Origin: Eledone cirrhosa
Taxonomy: Eukaryota; Mollusca; Cephalopoda; Octopoda; Eledonidae
Reading direction: 5' to 3'
DNA length: 64,000 nucleotides
NCBI GenBank assembly: GCA_964016885.1
Contig: OZ024759.1
Coordinates: forward strand, 1,377,001-1,441,000
Shown here: piece after piece, positions 14,801 to 30,000 of the stretch
Layout of the letters: each line of letters begins with the position of its first letter
Numbering within the stretch: position 1 is the stretch's first letter
The notes under the pieces: model-generated
The model's input: the letters and a program-made list of their open reading frames with translations, nothing else
Database searches by the model: none
Told to the model about the DNA's origin: nothing
Position numbers and translations under genes: made by a program

Positions 14801-17800
14801 GTAACATGACAAAGTCTATATTAGTAGTATGACAAAGTCTATATTAGTAACATGACAGTCTATATTAGTAACATGACAAAGTCTATATTAGTAGCATGAC
14901 AAAGTCTATATTAGTAGCATGACACAGTCTATATTAGTAACATGACACAGTCTATATTAGTAACATGACACAGTCTATATTAGTAACATGACAAAGTCTA
15001 TATTAGTAGCATGACAAAGTCTATATTAGTAACATGACAAAGTCTATATTAGTAACATGACACAGTCTATATTAGTAACATGACAAAGTCTATATTAGTA
15101 ACATGACAAAGTCTATATTAGTAACATGACAGTCTATATTAGTAACATGACAAAGTCTATATTAGTAACATGACAAAGTCTATATTAGTAACATGACAAA
15201 GTCTATATTAGTAACATGACACAGTCTATATTAGTAACATGACACAGTCTATATTAGTAACATGACAAAGTCTATATTAGTAACATGGCAAAGTCTATAT
15301 TAGTAACATGACAAAGTCTATATTAGTAACATGACAAGGTCTATATTAGTAACATGACACAGTCTATATTAGTAACATGACAAAGTCTATATTAGTAACA
15401 TGACAGTCTATATTAGTAACATGCCAAAGTCTATATTAGTAGCATGACAAAGTCTATATTAGTAGCATGACACAGTCTATATTAGTAACATGACATAGTC
15501 TATATTAGTAACATGACACAGTCTATATTAGTAGCATGACAAAGTCTATATTAGTAACATGACAAAGTCTATATTAGTAACATGAGAAAGTCTATATTAG
15601 TAACATGACACAGTCTATATTAGTAACATGACAAAGTCTATATTAGTAACATGACACAGTCTATATTAGTAACATGACACAGTCTATATTAGTAACATGC
15701 AAAGTCTATATTAGTAGCATGACAAAGTCTATATTAGTAACATGACAAAGTCTATATTAGTAACATGACACAGTCTATATTAGTAACATGACAAAGTCTA
15801 TATTAGTAACATGACGGTCTATATTAGTAACATGACAGTCTATATTAGTAGCATGACAAAGTCTATATTAGTAACATGACACAGTCTATATTAGTAACAT
15901 GACACAGTCTATATTAGTAACATGACAAAGTCTATATTAGTAGCATGACAAAGTCTATATTAGTAACATGACACAGTCTATATTAGTAACATGACAAAGT
16001 CTATATTAGTAGCATGACAAAGTCTATATTAGTAACATGACAAAGTCTATATTAGTAACATGACACAGTCTATATTAGTAACATGACAGTCTATATTAGT
16101 AACATGACAGTCCATATTAGTAGCATGACAAAGTCTATATTAGTAACATGACAAAGTCTATATTAGTAACATGACACAGTCTATATTAGTAACATGACAC
16201 AGTCTATATTAGTAACATCATACAGTCTATATTAGTAACATGACAAAGTCTATATTAGTAACATGGCAAAGTCTATATTAGTAACATGACACAGTCTATA
16301 TTAGTAACATGACAAGGCCTATATTAGTAACATGACACAGTCTATATTAGTAACATGACAAAGTCTATATTAGTAACATGACAGTCTATATTAGTAACAT
16401 GACAAAGTCTATATTAGTAACATGACAAAGTCTATATTAGTAACATGACAGTCTATATTAGTAACATGACACAGTCTATATTAGTAACATGACAAAGTCT
16501 ATATTAGTAACATGACACAGTCTATATTAGTAACATGACACAGTCTATATTAGTAACATGACACAGTTTATATTAGTAACATGACAAAGTCTATATTAGT
16601 AACATGACAAAGTCTATATTAGTAACATGGCAGTCTATATTAGTTACATGACAAAGTCTATATTAGTAACATGACACAGTCTATATTAGTAACATGACAA
16701 AGACTCTATTAGTAACATGACAAAGTCTATATTAGTAACATGACAGTCTATATTAGTAACATGACAAAATCTATATTAGTAACATGACAGTCTATATTAG
16801 TAACATGACAAAGTCTATATTAGTAACATGACAGTCTATATTGTACCATGACACAGTCTATATTAGTAACATGACACAGTCTATATTAGTAACATGACAC
16901 AGTTTATATTAGTAACATGACAAAGTCTATATTAGTAACATGACAAAGTCTATATTAGTAACATGGCAGTCTATATTAGTAACATGACAAAGTCTATATT
17001 AGTAACATGACACAGTCTATATTAGTAACATGACAAAGACTCTATTAGTAACATGACAAAGTCTATATTAGTAACATGACAGTCTATATTAGTAACATGA
17101 CAAAATCTATATTAGTAACATGACAGTCTATATTAGTAACATGACAAAGTCTATATTAGTAACATGACACAGTCTATATTAGTAACATGACAAAGACTCT
17201 ATTAGTAACATGACAAAGTCTATATTAGTAACATGACAGTCTATATTAGTAACATGACAGTCTATATTAGTAACATGACACAGTCTATATTAGTAACATG
17301 ACACAGTCTATATTAGTAACATGACAGTCTATATTAGTAGCATGGCAATGTCTATATTAGTAACATGACACAGTCTATATTAGTAACAAGACATAGTCTA
17401 TATTAGTAACATGACATAGTCTATATTAGTAGCATGACAAAGTCTATATTAGTAACATGACAAAGTCTATATTAGTAACATGACACAGTCTATCTTAGTA
17501 ACATGACAAAGTCTATATTAGTAACATGACACAGTCTATATTAGTAACATGACAAAGTCTATATTAGTAGCATGACAAAGTCTATATTAGTAACATGACA
17601 CAGTCTATATTAGTAACATGACAAAGTCTATATTAGTAACATGACAAAGTCTATATTAGTAACATGACAAAGTCTATATTAGTAACATGACTAAGTCTAT
17701 ATTAGTAACATGACACAGTCTATATTAGTAACATGACAGTCTATATTAGTAGCATGACAAAGTCTATATTAGTAACATGACAAAGTCTATATTAGTAACA

Positions 17801-19460
17801 TGACACAGTCTATATTAGTAACATGACACAGTCTATATTAGTAACATGACAGTCTATATTAGTAACATGACAAAGTCTATATTAGTAACATGGCAAAGTC
17901 TATGTTAGTAACATGACAAAGTCTATATTAGTAACATGACAGTCTATATTAGTAACATGACACATTCTATATTAGTAACATGACAAAGTCTATATTAGTA
18001 GCATGACAAAGTCTATATTAGTAACATGACAGTCTATATTAGTAACATGCCAAAGTCTATATTAGTAGCATGACAAAGTCTATATTAGTAACATGACACA
18101 GTCTATATTAGTAACATGACACAGTCTATATTAGTAACATGACACAGTCTATATTAGTAGCATGACAAAGTCTATATTAGTAACATGACAAAGTCTATAT
18201 TAGTAACATGACAAAGTCTATATTAGTAACATGACATAGTCTATATAAGTAGCATGACAAAGTCTATATTAGTAACATGACAAAGTCTATATTAGTAACA
18301 TGACAGTCTATATTAGTAACATGACACATTCTATATTAGTAACATGACAAAGTCTATATTAGTAGCATGACAAAGTCTATATTAGTAACATGACAGTCTA
18401 TATTAGTAACATGCCAAAGTCTATATTAGTAGCATGACAAAGTCTATATTAGTAACATGACACAGTCTATATTAGTAACATGACACAGTCTATATTAGTA
18501 ACATGACACAGTCTATATTAGTAGCATGACAAAGTCTATATTAGTAACATGACAAAGTCTATATTAGTAACATGACAAAGTCTATATTAGTAACATGACA
18601 AAGTCTATATTAGTAACATGACACAGTGTATATTAGTAATATGACAGTCTATATTAGTAGCATGACAAAGTCTATATTAGTAACATGACAAAGTCTATAT
18701 TAGTAACATGACACAGTCTATATTAGTAACATGACACAGTCTATATTAGTAACATGACACAGTCTATATTAGTAACATGACAAAGTCTATATTAGTAACA
18801 TGGCAAAGTCTATATTAGTAACATGACAAAGTCTATATTAGTAACATGACATGGTCTATATTAGTAACATGACACAGTCTATATTAGTAACATGACAAAG
18901 TCTATATTAGTAACATGACAGTCTATATTAGTAACATGCCAAAGTCTATATTAGTAGCATGACAAAGTCTATATTAGTAGCATGACACAGTCTATATTAG
19001 TAACATGACATAGTCTATATTAGTAACATGACACAGTCTATATTAGTAGCATGACAAAGTCTATATTAGTAACATGACAAAGTCTATATTAGTAACATGA
19101 GAAAGTCTATATTAGTAACATGACACAGTCTATATTAGTAACATGACAAAGTCTATATTAGTAACATGACACAGTCTATATTAGTAACATGACACAGTCT
19201 ATATTAGTAACATGACACAGTCTATATTAGTAACATGCAAAGTCTATATTAGTAGCATGACAAAGTCTATATTAGTAACATGACAAAGTCTATATTAGTA
19301 ACATGACACAGTCTATATTAGTAACATGACAAAGTCTATATTAGTAACATGACGGTCTATATTAGTAACATGACAGTCTATATTAGTAGCATGACAAAGT
19401 CTATATTAGTAACATGACACAGTCTATATTAGTAACATGACACAGTCTATATTAGTAACA
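14800..19460 (+). repeat. Superblock SB, copy 2, with two internal deletions
   Basis: Landmarks match SB1 at offset 10,455: TAGTAGTATG near 14,824, GGCC at 16,316 and GTAC at 16,843. The offset then becomes 10,390 for GCAATG at 17,345, TCTATGTTAG near 17,904 and GTGTATATT at 18,626. The 65-bp change falls at about 17,100-17,300, where the second GTAC variant of SB1 is missing. The interval from GTGTATATT to GGCC (19,559) is only 935 bp instead of 1,230. About 295 bp of units are absent just before AACATCATAC at about 19,459, where the array jumps into the next block. Both events are clean at monomer level, as expected of exchange between misaligned repeats. Confidence 0.82.
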
Positions 19461-22400
19461 TCATACAGTCTATATTAGTAACATGACAAAGTCTATATTA
19501 GTAACATGGCAAAGTCTATATTAGTAACATGACACAGTCTATATTAGTAACATGACAAGGCCTATATTAGTAACATGACACAGTCTATATTAGTAACATG
19601 ACAAAGTCTATATTAGTAACATGACAGTCTATATTAGTAACATGACAAAGTCTATATTAGTAACATGACAAAGTCTATATTAGTAACATGACAGTCATTA
19701 TTAGTAACATGACACAGTCTATATTAGTAACATGACAAAGTCTATATTAGTAACATGACACAGTCTATATTAGTAACATGACACAGTCTATATTAGTAAC
19801 ATGACACAGTTTATATTAGTAACATGACAAAGTCTATATTAGTAACATGACAAAGTCTATATTAGTAACATGGCAGTCTATATTAGTTACATGACAAAGT
19901 CTATATTAGTAACATGACACAGTCTATATTAGTAACATGACAAAGACTCTATTAGTAACATGACAAAGTCTATATTAGTAACATGACAGTCTATATTAGT
20001 AACATGACAAAATCTATATTAGTAACATGACAGTCTATATTAGTAACATGACAAAGTCTATATTAGTAACATGACAGTCTATATTGTACCATGACACAGT
20101 CTATATTAGTAACATGACATAGTCTATATTAGTAACATGACAAAGTCTATATTAGTAACATGACAGTCTATATTGTAACATGACACAGTCTATATTAGTA
20201 ACATGACACAGTCTATATTAGTAACATGACAGTCTATATTAGTAACATGACAAAGTCTATATTAGTAACATGACAAAGTGTATATTAGTAACATGACAAA
20301 TTCTATATTAGTAGCATGACACAGTCTATATTAGTAACATAACAAAGTCTATATTAGTAACATGACACAGTCTATATTAGTAACATGACAAAGTCTATAT
20401 TAGTAACATGACACAGTCTATATTAGTAACATGACATAGTCTATATTAGTAACATGACAAAGTCTATATTAGTAGCATGACACAGTCTAAATTAGTAACA
20501 TGACACAGTCTATATTAGTAACATGACAGTCTATATTAGTTACATGACACAGTCTATATTAGTAACATGACAAAGTCTATATTAGTAGTATGACAAAGTC
20601 TATATTAGTAACATGACAGTCTATATTAGTAACATGACAAAGTCTATATTAGTAGCATGACAAAGTCTATATTAGTAGCATGACACAGTCTATATTAGTA
20701 ACATGACACAGTCTATATTAGTAACATGACACAGTCTATATTAGTAACATGACACAGTCTATATTAGTAGCATGACAAAGTCTATATTAGTAACATGACA
20801 AAGTCTATATTAGTAACATGACAAAGTCTATATTAGTAACATGACAAAGTCTATATTAGTAACATGACACAGTGTATATTAGTAATATGACAGTCTATAT
20901 TAGTAGCATGACAAAGTCTATATTAGTAACATGACAAAGTCTATATTAGTAACATGACACAGTCTATATTAGTAACATGACACAGTCTATATTAGTAACA
21001 TGACACAGTCTATATTAGTAACATGACAAAGTCTATATTAGTAACATGGCAAAGTCTATATTAGTAACATGACAAAGTCTATATTAGTAACATGACATGG
21101 TCTATATTAGTAACATGACACAGTCTATATTAGTAACATGACAAAGTCTATATTAGTAACATGACAGTCTATATTAGTAACATGCCAAAGTCTATATTAG
21201 TAGCATGACAAAGTCTATATTAGTAGCATGACACAGTCTATATTAGTAACATGACATAGTCTATATTAGTAACATGACACAGTCTATATTAGTAGCATGA
21301 CAAAGTCTATATTAGTAACATGACAAAGTCTATATTAGTAACATGAGAAAGTCTATATTAGTAACATGACACAGTCTATATTAGTAACATGACAAAGTCT
21401 ATATTAGTAACATGACACAGTCTATATTAGTAACATGACACAGTCTATATTAGTAACATGACACAGTCTATATTAGTAACATGCAAAGTCTATATTAGTA
21501 GCATGACAAAGTCTATATTAGTAACATGACAAAGTCTATATTAGTAACATGACACAGTCTATATTAGTAACATGACAAAGTCTATATTAGTAACATGACG
21601 GTCTATATTAGTAACATGACAGTCTATATTAGTAGCATGACAAAGTCTATATTAGTAACATGACACAGTCTATATTAGTAACATGACACAGTCTATATTA
21701 GTAACATGACAAAGTCTATATTAGTAGCATGACAAAGTCTATATTAGTAACATGACACAGTCTATATTAGTAACGTGACAAAGTCTATATTAGTAGCATG
21801 ACAAAGTCTATATTAGTAACATGACAAAGTCTATATTAGTAACATGACACAGTCTATATTAGTAACATGACAGTCTATATTAGTAACATGACAGTCCATA
21901 TTAGTAGCATGACAAAGTCTATATTAGTAACATGACAAAGTCTATATTAGTAACATGACACAGTCTATATTAGTAACATGACACAGTCTATATTAGTAAC
22001 ATCATACAGTCTATATTAGTAACATGACAAAGTCTATATTAGTAACATGGCAAAGTCTATATTAGTAACATGACACAGTCTATATTAGTAACATGACAAG
22101 GCCTATATTAGTAACATGACACAGTCTATATTAGTAACATGACAAAGTCTATATTAGTAACATGACAGTCTATATTAGTAACATGACAAAGTCTATATTA
22201 GTAACATGACAAAGTCTATATTAGTAACATGACAGTCATTATTAGTAACATGACACAGTCTATATTAGTAACATGACAAAGTCTATATTAGTAACATGAC
22301 ACAGTCTATATTAGTAACATGACACAGTCTATATTAGTAACATGACACAGTTTATATTAGTAACATGACAAAGTCTATATTAGTAACATGACAAAGTCTA

Positions 22401-23260
22401 TATTAGTAACATGGCAGTCTATATTAGTTACATGACAAAGTCTATATTAGTAACATGACACAGTCTATATTAGTAACATGACAAAGACTCTATTAGTAAC
22501 ATGACAAAGTCTATATTAGTAACATGACAGTCTATATTAGTAACATGACAAAATCTATATTAGTAACATGACAGTCTATATTAGTAACATGACAAAGTCT
22601 ATATTAGTAACATGACAGTCTATATTGTACCATGACACAGTCTATATTAGTAACATGACATAGTCTATATTAGTAACATGACAAAGTCTATATTAGTAAC
22701 ATGACAGTCTATATTGTAACATGACACAGTCTATATTAGTAACATGACACAGTCTATATTAGTAACATGACAGTCTATATTAGTAACATGACAAAGTCTA
22801 TATTAGTAACATGACAAAGTGTATATTAGTAACATGACAAATTCTATATTAGTAGCATGACACAGTCTATATTAGTAACATAACAAAGTCTATATTAGTA
22901 ACATGACACAGTCTATATTAGTAACATGACAAAGTCTATATTAGTAACATGACACAGTCTATATTAGTAACATGACATAGTCTATATTAGTAACATGACA
23001 AAGTCTATATTAGTAGCATGACACAGTCTAAATTAGTAACATGACACAGTCTATATTAGTAACATGACAGTCTATATTAGTTACATGACACAGTCTATAT
23101 TAGTAACATGACAAAGTCTATATTAGTAGTATGACAAAGTCTATATTAGTAACATGACAGTCTATATTAGTAACATGACAAAGTCTATATTAGTAGCATG
23201 ACAAAGTCTATATTAGTAGCATGACACAGTCTATATTAGTAACATGACACAGTCTATATT
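19460..23260 (+). repeat. Tandem pair with 2,541-bp period
   Basis: GGCC at 19,559 and 22,100, GTAC at 20,086 and 22,627, and the unusual ACAAATTCTAT variant (first T at 20,301 and 22,842) are all exactly 2,541 bp apart. The rare AACATAACAAAG variant follows in both copies, near 20,340 and 22,880. The first copy leads into the 1,230-bp segment at 20,870-22,100. Sharing two otherwise rare point variants indicates a direct duplication. A further relative sits at about 33,885 (same ACAAATTCTAT), 11,043 bp from the second copy. Confidence 0.83.
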
Positions 23261-24095
23261 AGTAACATGACACAGTCTATATTAGTAACATGACAAAGTC
23301 TATATTAGTAGCATGACAAAGTCTATATTAGTAACATGACAAAGTCTATATTAGTAACATGACACAGTCTATATAAGTAACATGACAAAGTCTATATTAG
23401 TAACATGACAAAGTCTATATTAGTAACATGACAGTCTATATTAGTAACATGACAAAGTCTATATTAGTAACATGACAAAGTCTCTATTAGTAACATGACA
23501 AAGTCTATATTAGTAACATGACAGTCTATATTAGTAACATGACAAAGTCTCTATTAGTAACATGACAAAGTCTATATTAGTAACATGACAGTCTATATTA
23601 GTAACATGACAAAGTCTATATTAGTAACATGACAGTCTATATTGTAACATGACACAGTCTATATTAGTAACATGACACAGTTTATATTAGTAACATGACA
23701 TAGTCTATATTAGTAACATGACAAATTCTATATTAGTAACATGACAGTCTATATTGTAACATGACACAGTCTATATTAGTAACATGACACAGTCTATATT
23801 AGTAACATGACAGTCTATATTAGTAACATGACAAAGTCTATATTAGTAACATGACAAAGTCTATATTAGTAACATGACAAAGTCTATATTAGTAACATGA
23901 CAAAGTCTATATTAGTAGCATGACACAGTCTATATTAGTAACATGACAAAGTCTATATTAGTAACATGACACAGTCTATATTAGTAACATGACAAAGTCT
24001 ATATTAGTAGCATGACAAAGTCTATATTAGTAACATGACACAGTCTATATTATTAACATGACACAGTCTATATTAGTAACATGACAGAGTTTATA
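22100..24095 (+). repeat. Block C, copy 1
   Basis: The segment runs from GGCC at 22,100 through GTCATTATT near 22,234, GTAC at 22,627, TATATAAGTAAC near 23,372, two GTCTCTATTAG variants near 23,480 and 23,550, and TATTATTAACATG near 24,050. The same order appears from 33,141 (offset 11,041, then 11,043 after a 2-bp insertion in that copy) and from 60,447. A private ACAAATTCTA lies near 23,721. Its right end overlaps the start of the 4,379-bp D repeat. Confidence 0.82.
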
Positions 24096-27000
24096 TTAGT
24101 AGCATGACAAAGTCTATATTAGTAACATGACAAAGTCTATATTAGTAACATGACAGTCTATATTGTAACATGACACAGTCTATATTAGTAACATGACAAA
24201 GTCTATATTAGTAGCATGACAAAGTCTATATTAGTAACATGACAAAGTCTATATTAGTAACATGACACAGTCTATATTAGTAACATGACAGTCTATATTA
24301 GTAGCATGACAAAGTCTATATTAGTAACATGACAAAGTCTATATTAGTAACATGACACAGTCTATATTAGTAACATGACACAGTCTATATTAGTAACATG
24401 ACAGTCTATATTAGTAACATGACAAAGTCTATATTAGTAACATGACACAGTCGATATTAGTAACATGACACAGTCTATATTATTAACATGACACAGTTTA
24501 TATTAGTAACATGACAAAGTCTATATTAGTAACATGACAAAGTCTATATTAGTAACATGGCAGTCTATATTAGTTACATGACAAAGTCTATATTAGTAAC
24601 ATGACACAGTCTATATTAGTAACATGACAAAGACTCTATTAGTAACATGACAAAGTCTATATTAGTAACATGACAGTCTATATTAGTAACATGACAGTCT
24701 ATATTAGTAACATGACAAAGTCTATATTAGTAACATGACAGTCTATATTGTACCATGACAAAGTCTATATTAGTAACATGACAAAGTCTATATTAGTAAC
24801 ATGACATAGTCTATATTAGTAACATGACAAAGTCTATATTAGTAACATGACAGTCTATATTGTAACATGACACAGTCTATATTAGTAACATGACACAGTC
24901 TATATTACTAACATGACAGTCTATATTAGTAACATGACAAAGTCTATATTAGTAACATGACAAAGTCTATATTAGTAACATGACAAAGTCTATATTAGTA
25001 GCATGACACAGTCTATATTAGTAACATGACAAAGTCGATATTAGTAACATGACATAGTCTATATTAGTAACATGACAAAGTCTATATTAGTAGCATGACA
25101 CAGTCTAAATTAGTAATATGACACAGTCTATATTAGTAACATGACAGTCTATATTAGTAACATGACACAGTCTATATTAGTAACATGACAAAGTCTATAT
25201 TAGTAGTATGACAAAGTCTATATTAGTAACATGACAGTCTATATTAGTAACATGACAAAGTCTATATTAGTAGCATGACAAAGTCTATATTAGTAGCATG
25301 ACACAGTCTATATTAGTAACATGACACAGTCTATATTAGTAACATGACACAGTCTATATTAGTAACATGACAAAGTCTATATTAGTAGCATGACAAAGTC
25401 TATATTAGTAACATGACAAAGTCTATATTAGTAACATGACACAGTCTATATTAGTAAGTAGACAAAGTCTATATTAGTAACATGACAAAGTCTATATTAG
25501 TAACATGACAGTCTATATTAGTAACATGACAAAGTCTATATTAGTAACATGACAAAGTCTCTATTAGTAACATGACAAAGTCTATATTAGTAACATGGCA
25601 GTCTATATTAGTTACATGACAAAGTCTATATTAGTAACATGACACAGTCTATATTAGTAACATGACAAAGTCTATATTAGTAACATGACGGTCTATATTA
25701 GTAACATGACAGTCTATATTAGTAGCATGACAAAGTCTATATTAGTAACATGACACAGTCTATATTAGTAACATGACACAGTCTATATTAGTAACATGAC
25801 AAAGTCTATATTAGTAGCATGACAAAGTCTATATTAGTAACATGACACAGTCTATATTAGTAACGTGACAAAGTCTATATTAGTAGCATGACAAAGTCTA
25901 TATTAGTAACATGACAAAGTCTATATTAGTAACATGACACAGTCTATATTAGTAACATGACAGTCTATATTAGTAACATGACAGTCCATATTAGTAGCAT
26001 GACAAAGTCTATATTAGTAACATGACAAAGTCTATATTAGTAACATGACACAGTCTATATTAGTAACATGACACAGTCTATATTAGTAACATCATACAGT
26101 CTATATTAGTAACATGACAAAGTCTATATTAGTAACATGGCAAAGTCTATATTAGTAACATGACACAGTCTATATTAGTAACATGACAAGGCCTATATTA
26201 GTAACATGACACAGTCTATATTAGTAACATGACAAAGTCTATATTAGTAACATGACAGTCTATATTAGTAACATGACAAAGTCTATATTAGTAACATGAC
26301 AAAGTCTATATTAGTAACATGACAGTCATTATTAGTAACATGACACAGTCTATATTAGTAACATGACAAAGTCTATATTAGTAACATGACACAGTCTATA
26401 TTAGTAACATGACACAGTCTATATTAGTAACATGACACAGTTTATATTAGTAACATGACAAAGTCTATATTAGTAACATGACAAAGTCTATATTAGTAAC
26501 ATGGCAGTCTATATTAGTTACATGACAAAGTCTATATTAGTAACATGACACAGTCTATATTAGTAACATGACAAAGACTCTATTAGTAACATGACAAAGT
26601 CTATATTAGTAACATGACAGTCTATATTAGTAACATGACAAAATCTATATTAGTAACATGACAGTCTATATTAGTAACATGACAAAGTCTATATTAGTAA
26701 CATGACAGTCTATATTGTACCATGACACAGTCTATATTAGTAACATGACATAGTCTATATTAGTAACATGACAAAGTCTATATTAGTAACATGACAGTCT
26801 ATATTGTAACATGACACAGTCTATATTAGTAACATGACACAGTCTATATTAGTAACATGACAGTCTATATTAGTAGCATGACAAAGTCTATATTAGTAAC
26901 ATGACAAAGTCTATATTAGTAACATGACACAGTCTATATTAGTAACATGACACAGTCTATATTAGTAACATGACAGTCTATATTAGTAACATGACAAAGT

Positions 27001-30000
27001 CTATATTAGTAACATGACACAGTCGATATTAGTAACATGACACAGTCTATATTATTAACATGACACAGTTTATATTAGTAACATGACAAAGTCTATATTA
27101 GTAACATGACAAAGTCTATATTAGTAACATGGCAGTCTATATTAGTTACATGACAAAGTCTATATTAGTAACATGACACAGTCTATATTAGTAACATGAC
27201 AAAGACTCTATTAGTAACATGACAAAGTCTATATTAGTAACATGACAGTCTATATTAGTAACATGACAGTCTATATTAGTAACATGACAAAGTCTATATT
27301 AGTAACATGACAGTCTATATTGTACCATGACAAAGTCTATATTAGTAACATGACAAAGTCTATATTAGTAACATGACATAGTCTATATTAGTAACATGAC
27401 AAAGTCTATATTAGTAACATGACAGTCTATATTGTAACATGACACAGTCTATATTAGTAACATGACACAGTCTATATTACTAACATGACAGTCTATATTA
27501 GTAACATGACAAAGTCTATATTAGTAACATGACAAAGTCTATATTAGTAACATGACAAAGTCTATATTAGTAGCATGACACAGTCTATATTAGTAACATG
27601 ACAAAGTCTATATTAGTAACATGACATAGTCTATATTAGTAACATGACAAAGTCTATATTAGTAGCATGACACAGTCTAAATTAGTAATATGACACAGTC
27701 TATATTAGTAACATGACAGTCTATATTAGTAACATGACACAGTCTATATTAGTAACATGACAAAGTCTATATTAGTAGTATGACAAAGTCTATATTAGTA
27801 ACATGACAGTCTATATTAGTAACATGACAAAGTCTATATTAGTAGCATGACAAAGTCTATATTAGTAGCATGACACAGTCTATATTAGTAACATGACACA
27901 GTCTATATTAGTAACATGACACAGTCTATATTAGTAACATGACAAAGTCTATATTAGTAGTATGACAAAGTCTATATTAGTAACATGACAAAGTCTATAT
28001 TAGTAACATGACACAGTCTATATTAGTAAGTAGACAAAGTCTATATTAGTAACATGACAAAGTCTATATTAGTAACATGACAGTCTATATTAGTAACATG
28101 ACAAAGTCTATATTAGTAACATGACAAAGTCTCTATTAGTAACATGACAAAGTCTATATTAGTAACATGGCAGTCTATATTAGTTACATGACAAAGTCTA
28201 TATTAGTAACATGACACAGTCTATATTAGTAACATGACAAAGTCTATATTAGTAACATGACGGTCTATATTAGTAACATGACAGTCTATATTAGTAGCAT
28301 GACAAAGTCTATATTAGTAACATGACACAGTCTATATTAGTAACATGACACAGTCTATATTAGTAACATGACAAAGTCTATATTAGTAGCATGACAAAGT
28401 CTATATTAGTAACATGACACAGTCTATATTATTAACATGACACAGTCTATATTAGTAACATGACAGAGTTTATATTAGTAGCATGACAAAGTCTATATTA
28501 GTAACATGACAAAGTCTATATTAGTAACATGACAGTCTATATTGTAACATGACACAGTCTATATTAGTAACATGACAAAGTCTATATTAGTAGCATGACA
28601 AAGTCTATATTAGTAACATGACAAAGTCTATATTAGTAACATGACACAGTCTATATTAGTAACATGACAGTCTATATTAGTAGCATGACAAAGTCTATAT
28701 TAGTAACATGACAAAGTCTATATTAGTAACATGACACAGTCTATATTAGTAACATGACACAGTCTATATTAGTAACATGACAGTCTATATTAGTAACATG
28801 ACAAAGTCTATATTAGTAACATGACACAGTCGATATTAGTAACATGACACAGTCTATATTATTAACATGACACAGTTTATATTAGTAACATGACAAAGTC
28901 TATATTAGTAACATGACAAAGTCTATATTAGTAACATGGCAGTCTATATTAGTTACATGACAAAGTCTATATTAGTAACATGACACAGTCTATATTAGTA
29001 ACATGACAAAGACTCTATTAGTAACATGACAAAGTCTATATTAGTAACATGACAGTCTATATTAGTAACATGACAGTCTATATTAGTAACATGACAAAGT
29101 CTATATTAGTAACATGACAGTCTATATTGTACCATGACAAAGTCTATATTAGTAACATGACAAAGTCTATATTAGTAACATGACATAGTCTATATTAGTA
29201 ACATGACAAAGTCTATATTAGTAACATGACAGTCTATATTGTAACATGACACAGTCTATATTAGTAACATGACACAGTCTATATTACTAACATGACAGTC
29301 TATATTAGTAACATGACAAAGTCTATATTAGTAACATGACAAAGTCTATATTAGTAACATGACAAAGTCTATATTAGTAGCATGACACAGTCTATATTAG
29401 TAACATGACAAAGTCTATATTAGTAACATGACATAGTCTATATTAGTAACATGACAAAGTCTATATTAGTAGCATGACACAGTCTAAATTAGTAATATGA
29501 CACAGTCTATATTAGTAACATGACAGTCTATATTAGTAACATGACACAGTCTATATTAGTAACATGACAAAGTCTATATTAGTAGTATGACAAAGTCTAT
29601 ATTAGTAACATGACAGTCTATATTAGTAACATGACAAAGTCTATATTAGTAGCATGACAAAGTCTATATTAGTAGCATGACACAGTCTATATTAGTAACA
29701 TGACACAGTCTATATTAGTAACATGACACAGTCTATATTAGTAACATGACAAAGTCTATATTAGTAGCATGACAAAGTCTATATTAGTAACATGACAAAG
29801 TCTATATTAGTAACATGACACAGTCTATATTAGTAAGTAGACAAAGTCTATATTAGTAACATGACAAAGTCTATATTAGTAACATGACAGTCTATATTAG
29901 TAACATGACAAAGTCTATATTAGTAACATGACAAAGTCTCTATTAGTAACATGACAAAGTCTATATTAGTAACATGGCAGTCTATATTAGTTACATGACA

